64,000 bases of DNA from Hyphomicrobiales bacterium (GTDB taxonomy: Bacteria > Pseudomonadota > Alphaproteobacteria > Rhizobiales > Rhizobiaceae): contig UCEZ01000013.1 of NCBI GenBank assembly GCA_900471525.1, positions 277,373 to 341,372 of the forward strand, read 5' to 3'. Under the pieces are notes generated by a model that was not told the origin of the DNA, made no database searches, and worked only from the letters and a program-made list of their open reading frames with translations. Positions within the stretch are counted from its first letter, which is position 1. Each line of letters begins with the position of its first letter. Position numbers and translations under genes: made by a program. Below, in pieces: positions 55,281 through 64,000 of the stretch.

Positions 55281-57980
55281 TCAATGTCTGTTCGTCAGCA
55301 GAATGAGGCGCGGTGGGGTGGCGAGTCCACTCTTGTCCGGCACATCGCCCTGATAGGGCGTGCCGGCGTAGTAACGGTTTGCGGCGGTATTGGACACGGC
55401 AACTTCCAGCTCATGGCGGCCTTGCGACAGATGGCCGAGCAAAAAGCGGTAAGGCCGCCATGCGCGCCGGCCGATCTCCTGCCCGTCGAGACTCACCGCC
55501 GCCGCCGTATGAACCTCGCCGAGATCAAGAGCCCATTCGCCCTCGCATTCGATCGCGACAAAGCAGCGATAAAGCCCCGTGCCGGAGAAGGCGGAATGTC
55601 CCTGGACCTCCCAGCCCGCATCGACGGAAATCGGTGCGAAAATTCGAGATTCTTCAGGCGAAAACGACCAGCCGTCTTCAAGCGTCAATATGTTGCGCTG
55701 ATCGGTTTGTTCTAAGCCGCCAATATGCAGGTCCGCTCCAGTCGAAGCTGTTTGACGCAGTCGAACGCATCGGACTTCATGGGGATCGAGGATAATATCC
55801 AGTCGTCTGACCGCTCCGGCCGACTCGACGGTCCCGTCCGCCGGACGCCAGAATTCGCAGGCGAAGCCGTCTCCAAGCGAGATGCCGACCTCGATACTTT
55901 CTGATCCATCATTAAAGACGACAATCCGCCACCAGCCGTCCTGATCCTGCCCGACCCATCGCCACAACGTCCGTGCTGGAGACACGGTGATCTGCGGCCC
56001 GGCGAGCGGCAATCGGGCGACCAGTTCGGCAATATCCGCTTCGGAGGGCAAGGCCTGCAGATGCGACGCCCCTGAAAGAGCATCGCAGACAGGAGAGCCA
56101 TCGCAGATCGCCTTCAGAGCATCGCCGGATTTCCAGATCATACCACCGGCAGCCTTGAACCGGGTGAGTGCTCGGAGCGTTTCGGCCGATTCCAGCACAG
56201 TTACCGACGGCATGACGACAGCATCGAAAACTAGCCCTGACATCCTGATGGCCGCACCGTCGATGGACGCTCCAGATAGCTGCCGTTCGCTGACCAGCAT
56301 GTAATCGCAGCCGAGGGCCTGAAGATGTTCGCACCACGCGCCGATATGCGTCGCATGACTGTGCCGTGGGCCTTCGGCCCAAGCGGTATGCAGCGGATAA
56401 AGAATGGCAACACGCGTGTGCGGTCGCGCGGGTTCGATGAATGCCGATATCCGCGCCGTTTCCTCCGCGAAAAGGCGATGATACGACCACCAGGGCTCGA
56501 AATTGATGCCCGGTCCGTAGTCGAATCGCGGATTGGCAAAGGGTGTCGGATCCACGTCGTTGCCATCGGTCTGATAGACCCCGTGCCAGAGAAATTGCCG
56601 CGTTCCCAGGCAGTAGAGCCGGATCGCCTGCGCCCGCATGGTTTCCAGCGTCAGCTCCCATTGGCCGGCGGCGCGAACGGACGTGCGTGTCGCGCTTGCA
56701 TAGGTCTCGACCACACAGCGGCTGCGACCATTGGCGCGGGCAACGGAATCACCCAGTTTTGGAGCAAGCTGGGCCACGAAATTATTGGCATCGACAGCCG
56801 TTTCATGCCGGAAACTGTCGATCGCAAAGAAGTCCGTGGCAGGGGCGACTCGCGGATCGATGCTGGTAAAGCCGCCATTGAGGGACCAGGAGCTGACATG
56901 CGGCAGGATCTCATGCCCGGTCAACACGATCCCGCAATCCTCCGCCCATCTGCGCAGGGTGCCGAAGAAGCTGGCATTCATCAGCTCCGAATAAGCCTCG
57001 TGGAACCGGGCGCGCAATCTGGGCGTCTCCGGTCCGACATCGCGCAGCAGTGACAGAAGGACGTGCGGAAAAGTTGTGCCGGTTTTCGCCACGACGATCG
57101 GCGCAAGCGCATCCGCGACCAGAATACTGTTGCCGAGATTGCCGTCCCACTGATCCCAGCGATAGAAACCGGCGGCCGGCTGATCATAAAAAATGAAACC
57201 CATCGGATCGGGCATCAATCCGTCGAGTGCCCGGCGATAGGGTTCGAGGCCGACCTCGATGAAGCGGTCGGCGGCTTCGGGCAGAAGATAATTGATGAGA
57301 CGCGAAGTGGCGGAACGTGCACTGACGAAAGCCGTCATCGTCTGGCCGGCCGGAATCTCGCCGTCGAACACGAAACCACATGACCGGCCGTCGGCGTCCG
57401 TGATCCGAACCCGCGCCGTGATATCCGCCGCCTGATGAACACTGCTCATCGCGCCCGTTGGATGGAGAAGAGCCGCCTCGATCTTCCAGTCGCGCCAAAG
57501 GGCCTCGCTTCCCTCATAATGCCAGCGGAGAATTTCCGGTCCCATTCCGTTGACGAAGGGCGGATGGATGCCGCTGATCTTCCCCATCGCATCGGATGCG
57601 GTGGCCCAGAAAAGATGCCTCTCCCGCAGATCGTCGCGCCCCGCGACCGTGCGGCCGCCGGCATGACCGCTGATCCAGTTGTAGTCGTCGTAGATGCCTG
57701 TCTTCAGCCCGAGTTCGCCGGCGATTTCGACAGCTTTCCGATAGGCAGTGAGATAGGCGTCGGACAAATATTGTTCGCGCGGAAAGGCAAGACGCGCCTG
57801 GATGAGGATGGTGCCGAAACCCTGATCGCGAAAATCGGTCAACTGCACGCGGCAGGTCCGCTCGTCCGGTATAGAATGCCAGAACCAATAGGCCGAAGGA
57901 CGAAACGCATGCGGCGGATTGCGAAAAAGCTCCCGGCCGTCCGATCCCGTCATGAGCACAATTTCCGCCCGCGTTTCCAT
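55281..57980 (-). CDS. GH106-like glycoside hydrolase (alpha-L-rhamnosidase family)
   Basis: About 899 aa. It begins with the GH106 pattern F-x-NPP-x2-x-RPSAYWFWHS and DFRDQGFGTILIQAR, the TIM-barrel start of family 106 alpha-L-rhamnosidases. The barrel fills the first ~550 residues (for example YDDYNWISGHAGG and LTGHEILPH), and a beta-sandwich carbohydrate-binding C-terminal domain follows. There is no signal peptide, so a small imported glycoside is expected. ATG 57980 lies two bases after the nicB stop (57983); a TTG at 57986 would overlap it. Placement directly behind a nicotinate hydroxylase gene is unusual. Confidence 0.75.
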   Translation of the reverse strand: METRAEIVLMTGSDGRELFRNPPHAFRPSAYWFWHSIPDERTCRVQLTDFRDQGFGTILIQARLAFPREQYLSDAYLTAYRKAVEIAGELGLKTGIYDDYNWISGHAGGRTVAGRDDLRERHLFWATASDAMGKISGIHPPFVNGMGPEILRWHYEGSEALWRDWKIEAALLHPTGAMSSVHQAADITARVRITDADGRSCGFVFDGEIPAGQTMTAFVSARSATSRLINYLLPEAADRFIEVGLEPYRRALDGLMPDPMGFIFYDQPAAGFYRWDQWDGNLGNSILVADALAPIVVAKTGTTFPHVLLSLLRDVGPETPRLRARFHEAYSELMNASFFGTLRRWAEDCGIVLTGHEILPHVSSWSLNGGFTSIDPRVAPATDFFAIDSFRHETAVDANNFVAQLAPKLGDSVARANGRSRCVVETYASATRTSVRAAGQWELTLETMRAQAIRLYCLGTRQFLWHGVYQTDGNDVDPTPFANPRFDYGPGINFEPWWSYHRLFAEETARISAFIEPARPHTRVAILYPLHTAWAEGPRHSHATHIGAWCEHLQALGCDYMLVSERQLSGASIDGAAIRMSGLVFDAVVMPSVTVLESAETLRALTRFKAAGGMIWKSGDALKAICDGSPVCDALSGASHLQALPSEADIAELVARLPLAGPQITVSPARTLWRWVGQDQDGWWRIVVFNDGSESIEVGISLGDGFACEFWRPADGTVESAGAVRRLDIILDPHEVRCVRLRQTASTGADLHIGGLEQTDQRNILTLEDGWSFSPEESRIFAPISVDAGWEVQGHSAFSGTGLYRCFVAIECEGEWALDLGEVHTAAAVSLDGQEIGRRAWRPYRFLLGHLSQGRHELEVAVSNTAANRYYAGTPYQGDVPDKSGLATPPRLILLTNRH

Positions 57981-57982
57981 GC

Positions 57983-60900
57983 TCAATGCACCATCGATTC
58001 GATGCGGTCGATAGTCGGGCCAAGGTTCGCCCAGCTTGGCTTGCCGGGCGCGAAACGTGCCCGCAGATAAGCCGCCAGATCCTCCATCTGTCCGCGATCC
58101 AGCACATCGCGGAATGCCGGCATCGACATGATCTCCGGCGCTTCGCGTCCCGTGGTTTCCGCCAGGATCGCGGGCGCTTCGACGCCGTTGATCAGAACCT
58201 GAAGGACATTGTCCGGCATGTCGCTGTGCAGGTTGCTGTTGAGCGTCAGCGGCGAAAGGATCGAGTTGCCTTCATGGCACGACGCGCAGGCCCCTGCGAA
58301 AATGCGCGCGCCCTTCGGCGAAACCCGCGCCGCCTGTTCGGCAGCCGCAAGGCTTGTCGAAATCGCCGATTGCGTCTGGACCTCGGTGGTTTCCGAAGAC
58401 GGCGTTTCATTCAGACGCGCGAGATAGACGGCCATGGCGCGGATATCGTTGTCCGGCAAAGGTGCCAATGCAGAGACCACATCGGCCATCGGCCCTGCAG
58501 CACTGCCGTGATCGCGCGCATGGCCGCTGCGCAGATAGTCGTAGAAAGCCGTTTCCGTCCAAGTCACCGGTCCCTTGGTAAAGGCGTTCAGTGCCGGCGC
58601 TTCCCAGCCATCTGCAAAACCGCCGGCAAGACGGGCCTTGCCGGATTTTTCGGCGCCCAGAACGTTGCGCTCCGTGTGGCAGGCGGAACAGTGACCGAGT
58701 GTTTCGACGAGATAGGCGCCGCGGTTCCAGGCCGCATCCTTCGTCTGGTTATACTGAAATGGTGCGGTCTTCAGGAACATCGCGTTCCAGCCCGCCATCA
58801 TCGAACGAATGCCGTAAGGGAAAGCCAGCCTGGTTTCCGGTGCCTTCTGCGCGACGGGTGTCTGGGTGGTCATGTAGGCATAAAGCGCCTGAAGGTCTGC
58901 TTCTTCGGCTCCGGCAAAGGACGTGTAGGGATGCGCCGGATACAGATGATGGCCATCCCGGCTGATGCCCTGGCGCATGGCGCGCTCGAAGGCCGTATAG
59001 GACCAGTTGCCGATGCCATTCTCCGGATCCGGCGTGATGTTCGTGGCATAGACCGCGCCGAAAGGCGTGTCGAACCGGCGTCCGCCTGCAAACATCTGGC
59101 CGTCGTTGCCGACATGGCAGACATTGCAGGCGCCGGCTGCAGCCGCAAGCCGTCCGCGCTCGATGGTGACGGCGCTGTAGACGTTCGGGTCCGGCCGCTC
59201 GACGGGAGCGATGGCCGGACGCCACGGAGAGGCCATCGTTGCAAGACTGGCGACGGCACCCAATATGCCAACGACGGGCAAGCCGACATTCCACCAGCGA
59301 CGTTTGCGCGGCGGAACGCCTTCATCGGCGCCCGTGCCGCCGTTGAGACCGGCGAGAACCCGCTCCGGCGTCAGCGGCAGCTCGCGAAAACGGACGCCCG
59401 TTGCATCGAACACCGCGTTGGCGATGGCCGCCGCGCTCGGAACGGAAGCGGACTCGCCGACACCGAGCGGCGGCTCGTCCGGCCGCGGGATCATCAAGAC
59501 GTCGATGTCGGGGACTTCGGGGAAGGTGATGAGCGGATAGCCGCCCCATTCCTTGCTCGTCACTGCGGTTGATGAAAACTCGACCTGCTCTTTCAGCACC
59601 CGGCTGGTGGACTGGATGATATTGCCGTGGATCTGGTGGCGCACGCCATCGGGATTGATCATCAGTCCGGAGTCTTGGCCGCAGATCACCCTGGTGACGG
59701 CGATCTCGCCGGTCTTCTTGTTGACCGCCACGTCGGCGACCCAGGCAGCCCAGGCAGCTGCCGTTCCGGGGAATTTTCCGTGCACATAGACCGCATAGGC
59801 AAAGCCGCGTCCATAGAGCAGATCGCCCTCGCCACCCAAAGTGCCGGGCTTGGTATGCGGCACCCATTTGGCGCGCTCGGCGGTTGCGCGCACGAGATCG
59901 ATCGCCCGCGGGTCCTGCAGGTAGCGCAGACGATACTCGATCGGATCGACGCCTGCGGCCGAGGCAAGTTCGTCGACATAGGATTCATGCGCAAATGTGT
60001 TGGGCATGGCCGAGACGCCGCGAAACCACGAGGCGCGCGCAATCGGCGGCATGTCGTGCACAGTCACGCGGAGATTGCCATAGGCATAGGGCGGGATCGC
60101 CGTCCGGTCGCCCATCTGCAAGGTTTCGGCAACGGGGGAAATCTTGCCCGTCAGCAGCAGCGGCAGCGTCGGTGCGAGATTTGACGGATAACGCGTTTCG
60201 AAATCATAAGCGGCGGGACCACCTTCGAGGTCAAGCCCACCGCGCACGTCGATCACCTGTGCCGCACCCTTGGGCTCCCACGCATGCTCCTGCTCGCGCG
60301 TCAACTGCACCCGCACCGGCTGACCGACGGCGCGCGACAAGAGGGCGGCATCGGCGGTGACGTCATCGGCGCAGTTGCGGCCATAACATCCCGCTGCCTC
60401 GAGCCGCTCCACGACGATGCTGTCTTCCGGAATATCGAGAAGAACCGAAAGATCCTTTCGCATGGGAAACGGGTTCTGCGTACCGGACCAGACCGTCAGC
60501 CGATCGTCACGATAATCGGCCACCGCGCAGGAAGGGCCGATCGAGCCGTGCATCTGATAGGGCCAGACATAGGTGCGGTCCATCGCATTGGCGGCTCCCT
60601 CGAGTGCCAGATCGACATTGCCGCGATCGACCAGCTTGCGCGGCGTCGACGGATTGGCGCGCAGCGCTGCCTCCGGAGAATTGAGGTCGGCCTGTTCCGG
60701 TGGCTGACGCCAGACGGCCTTCAGGCATTTTGCGGCCTCGGCGGCATTTTCCTCCCGGACTGCGACGACACCGACGAAATCGCCGATGGCGACGACAGAG
60801 ATGAGACCCGGAATATGCGCGACCGAGCTTTCATCGATGGAAATGAGGCTCGTTCCAATATGCGGCCCGTGATCGAAGCCGGCATAGGGCGGACGCACCA

Positions 60901-61522
60901 CGCGTCCGTGCAACATTCCGGACACCCTGACATCGTGCACATAGGTCCAGTGGCCGGTCGCCTTGGCGGGAATATCCACGCGCGGGCGGGATGAGCCGAC
61001 GATCCTATAGTCGGCAACCGGCTTCAACGGCGCTTCCGGATCGATGACCAGTTGCACGCCCGCGCCGGTAACGAGCTCTCCGAAGGATACGCTGGCATTT
61101 TCCCCGGTGACTGCCCGGATGATTCCGTCATCGATGACGAGGTTTTCCACGGGCAAAACGAGTTTTTCGGCTGCCCGGCGCAGCAGATGGTGCCGCGCCG
61201 TCGCAGCCGCACGCTGCAGCGGCTTTGCTGTCACCTGAATGGTCTCGCTGGCGATGGTCGCACCCTGGTTGGGCGCAGCCGACGTACTGCCCAGCACCAT
61301 CACCACGTTTTCGAAGGGGACATCGAGTTCTTCCGCAACGATCTGCGCAAGTGATGTGCGGATGCCGGTTCCCAGATCCACATGGCCATTGAACGCAGTC
61401 ACCCCACCCTGCCCGTCGATGGCGATGTAAAGCTCCGCATCCGGACCTGACGACGAGACGACGGACAGCATGTCCGGTGCTTCGAGATAGCTCGATTTCG
61501 GGAAATCGCGGCCGGCCGTCAT
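57983..61522 (-). CDS. nicB: Nicotinate hydroxylase large subunit, molybdopterin domain fused to three c-type cytochrome domains
   Basis: A 1179-aa fusion. Residues ~1-725 are a xanthine-oxidase-family molybdopterin subunit with the catalytic glutamate E690 in GVGES. A membrane segment follows at about 747-765. Three heme c motifs come next: CNVCH (799-803), CSACH (945-949) and CASCH (1079-1083). This layout is that of Pseudomonas putida NicB, which hydroxylates nicotinate at C6 and passes electrons through NicA and the hemes to the respiratory chain. The start overlaps the nicA stop (ATGA). NicC next door confirms the pathway. The cytochrome part would face the periplasm. Confidence 0.9.
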   Translation of the reverse strand: MTAGRDFPKSSYLEAPDMLSVVSSSGPDAELYIAIDGQGGVTAFNGHVDLGTGIRTSLAQIVAEELDVPFENVVMVLGSTSAAPNQGATIASETIQVTAKPLQRAAATARHHLLRRAAEKLVLPVENLVIDDGIIRAVTGENASVSFGELVTGAGVQLVIDPEAPLKPVADYRIVGSSRPRVDIPAKATGHWTYVHDVRVSGMLHGRVVRPPYAGFDHGPHIGTSLISIDESSVAHIPGLISVVAIGDFVGVVAVREENAAEAAKCLKAVWRQPPEQADLNSPEAALRANPSTPRKLVDRGNVDLALEGAANAMDRTYVWPYQMHGSIGPSCAVADYRDDRLTVWSGTQNPFPMRKDLSVLLDIPEDSIVVERLEAAGCYGRNCADDVTADAALLSRAVGQPVRVQLTREQEHAWEPKGAAQVIDVRGGLDLEGGPAAYDFETRYPSNLAPTLPLLLTGKISPVAETLQMGDRTAIPPYAYGNLRVTVHDMPPIARASWFRGVSAMPNTFAHESYVDELASAAGVDPIEYRLRYLQDPRAIDLVRATAERAKWVPHTKPGTLGGEGDLLYGRGFAYAVYVHGKFPGTAAAWAAWVADVAVNKKTGEIAVTRVICGQDSGLMINPDGVRHQIHGNIIQSTSRVLKEQVEFSSTAVTSKEWGGYPLITFPEVPDIDVLMIPRPDEPPLGVGESASVPSAAAIANAVFDATGVRFRELPLTPERVLAGLNGGTGADEGVPPRKRRWWNVGLPVVGILGAVASLATMASPWRPAIAPVERPDPNVYSAVTIERGRLAAAAGACNVCHVGNDGQMFAGGRRFDTPFGAVYATNITPDPENGIGNWSYTAFERAMRQGISRDGHHLYPAHPYTSFAGAEEADLQALYAYMTTQTPVAQKAPETRLAFPYGIRSMMAGWNAMFLKTAPFQYNQTKDAAWNRGAYLVETLGHCSACHTERNVLGAEKSGKARLAGGFADGWEAPALNAFTKGPVTWTETAFYDYLRSGHARDHGSAAGPMADVVSALAPLPDNDIRAMAVYLARLNETPSSETTEVQTQSAISTSLAAAEQAARVSPKGARIFAGACASCHEGNSILSPLTLNSNLHSDMPDNVLQVLINGVEAPAILAETTGREAPEIMSMPAFRDVLDRGQMEDLAAYLRARFAPGKPSWANLGPTIDRIESMVH

Positions 61523-62061
61523 GCTTGCACCTCGGTAATTGCGGAATGAACGTCGTCAGGTGACGCACCGATCGCTGCCGTCTTACAAAGAACGACAGCT
61601 TTGCGCACGGCGGCAAGAATTTCGACATGGGTGCCGCAGCGGCAGAGATTGTGGCGCAGCGCCTCGCGAATGTCGGCTTCCTGCGGATCCGGATTGCGCG
61701 CCAGCAGTGCGACGGAGCTGATGATCATGCCGTTGAGGCAATATCCGCATTGCGCGCCGGATTCCTCTATGAAGGCCTGCTGCACGGGATGAAGATGCTC
61801 CTCGCTACCAAGCCCTTCAAGCGTGACGACGCCGCGTCCTCCGATTGCTTCGACCGGGATCGTGCAGGAGCGAACAGCGCGCCCATCGACAAGAACGCAG
61901 CAGGCTCCACACTCACCGAGACCGCATCCGTATTTCGGCCCGTTCAGCTCGAGATCATTGCGCAGGATATACAGCAAGGGCGTCTTCGGATCAGCCTCCA
62001 CGATCACGTCGCGGCCATTGACCTTCAGAGAGAATATCAAGGACACGGAAGGCTTTTTCAT
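61519..62061 (-). CDS. nicA: Nicotinate hydroxylase small subunit, two [2Fe-2S] clusters
   Basis: A 180-aa iron-sulfur subunit. The plant-ferredoxin-type cluster is bound by C46, C51, C54 and C66 (CGLGECGAC then C). The second cluster uses C105, C108, C140 and C142 (CGYC, CRC). It transfers electrons from the molybdenum centre of NicB. The ATG at 62061 follows AAGG; its 3' end overlaps nicB. It is transcribed from the divergent region with two palindromes. Confidence 0.92.
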   Translation of the reverse strand: MKKPSVSLIFSLKVNGRDVIVEADPKTPLLYILRNDLELNGPKYGCGLGECGACCVLVDGRAVRSCTIPVEAIGGRGVVTLEGLGSEEHLHPVQQAFIEESGAQCGYCLNGMIISSVALLARNPDPQEADIREALRHNLCRCGTHVEILAAVRKAVVLCKTAAIGASPDDVHSAITEVQA

Positions 62062-62208
62062 ATCGCTGGCCTTGCCCGAGGACAGGAACGGGAAGCGTCG
62101 GCTCCAGCAGCCCTATGCTTTTCGCAGCACTTGGCAATGAACGACATGACATTCCCCATCCGTCTTGCGCCAACGGCCACCCGCGCCGGCGCCTCTTCTC
62201 AATTTAAT

Positions 62209-62222
62209 AAGTGTATACGCTT
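62209..62222. promoter_or_regulatory. Palindrome A in the nicA/nicC divergent promoter
   Basis: AAGTGTATACGCTT, a 14-bp palindrome with one mismatch, centred about 154 bp upstream of nicA. It is nearly identical to palindrome B 129 bp away. The GTATAC core is typical of some GntR-family operators. Confidence 0.65.
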
Positions 62223-62337
62223 TATATCTCTTCTGGCAATCGGATTTTATGATGAAAAAACTCGCGGAAATCCGCCTCATGTTGCATTCATGAGCATAAT
62301 CATCCTTGGATCGCCACTGTTTTTCTCTTGCAGTTTA

Positions 62338-62351
62338 AAGCGTATACGCTT
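62338..62351. promoter_or_regulatory. Palindrome B in the nicA/nicC divergent promoter
   Basis: AAGCGTATACGCTT, a perfect 14-bp palindrome centred about 71 bp upstream of nicC. With palindrome A it probably forms a two-site operator controlling both transcripts. The remaining 62062-62415 holds no gene. Confidence 0.7.
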
Positions 62352-62367
62352 AATATGCCAATTCTAA

Positions 62368-64000
<1,633 letters not shown>

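Overview
The window is dense, GC-rich bacterial DNA with almost no non-coding space. Its gene families and syntenies (a RhaSTPQ-like sugar transporter, Kdu/Den sugar-acid genes, Pot and Liv-type ABC operons, a nicotinate gene cluster, many GntR/LysR/MarR regulators) suggest a plant-associated alphaproteobacterium of the Rhizobium/Agrobacterium group. It is probably a secondary chromosome or a large catabolic plasmid. The species is an inference. I saw no rRNA, tRNA, CRISPR, phage or IS element.

Layout. (1) 1-1273: 3' end of a FhuF-like siderophore-iron reductase and a FhuC-like ATPase. (2) 1645-3551: a flavin monooxygenase with a RidA protein. (3) 3638-5992 (minus): an EPTP-repeat beta-propeller protein and an uncharacterised partner. 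(4) 6316-13716: an HpaI-type aldolase, an LigI-type amidohydrolase and a complete oligopeptide/nickel-class ABC importer, facing a LysR gene (13771-14673). (5) 14928-44831: a sugar-acid/deoxysugar block. It contains kduI-kduD-denD, three aldo/keto reductases, a lactonase, a Liv-type ABC importer followed by larA, a 3-HIBDH-family dehydrogenase with larC-larE-larB, and an operon of D-2-hydroxyacid dehydrogenase, GntR, SDR and FAH hydrolase. It also holds a glyoxalase, a two-permease sugar importer, a GMC oxidoreductase and a glycerate 2-kinase. (6) 45169-47096: an ATP-grasp ligase with an esterase. (7) 47175-52618 (minus): potDBCA-like polyamine importer, cysteine hydrolase, MarR and a FucU/RbsD mutarotase. 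(8) 53020-62061 (minus): nicA, nicB and two glycoside hydrolases. (9) 62416-64000 (plus): nicC and nicD, the latter cut by the window edge.

How the central block may work. The families match the non-phosphorylating L-fucose/L-rhamnose route: sugar dehydrogenase, lactonase, (dehydratase, not found here), 2-keto-3-deoxy-sugar-acid dehydrogenase, diketo-acid hydrolase, then pyruvate plus L-lactate. A complete nickel-pincer racemase system (larA plus larB, larC, larE) and an FAD-linked D-2-hydroxyacid dehydrogenase sit in the same block. L-lactate could therefore be racemised and oxidised as D-lactate; alternatively LarA is a C2-epimerase of a sugar acid. Four copies of a GntR-type palindrome (GTTGTACGACAAC and variants) lie in four divergent promoters of this block, which suggests one regulon, most simply controlled by the FCD-type GntR at 34137-34916.

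The nicotinate section encodes hydroxylation (NicA/NicB), 6-hydroxynicotinate 3-monooxygenase (NicC) and N-formylmaleamate deformylase (NicD). The divergent promoter carries two nearly identical 14-bp palindromes. The nicAB side is tightly linked to two glycoside hydrolase genes, an unexpected pairing.
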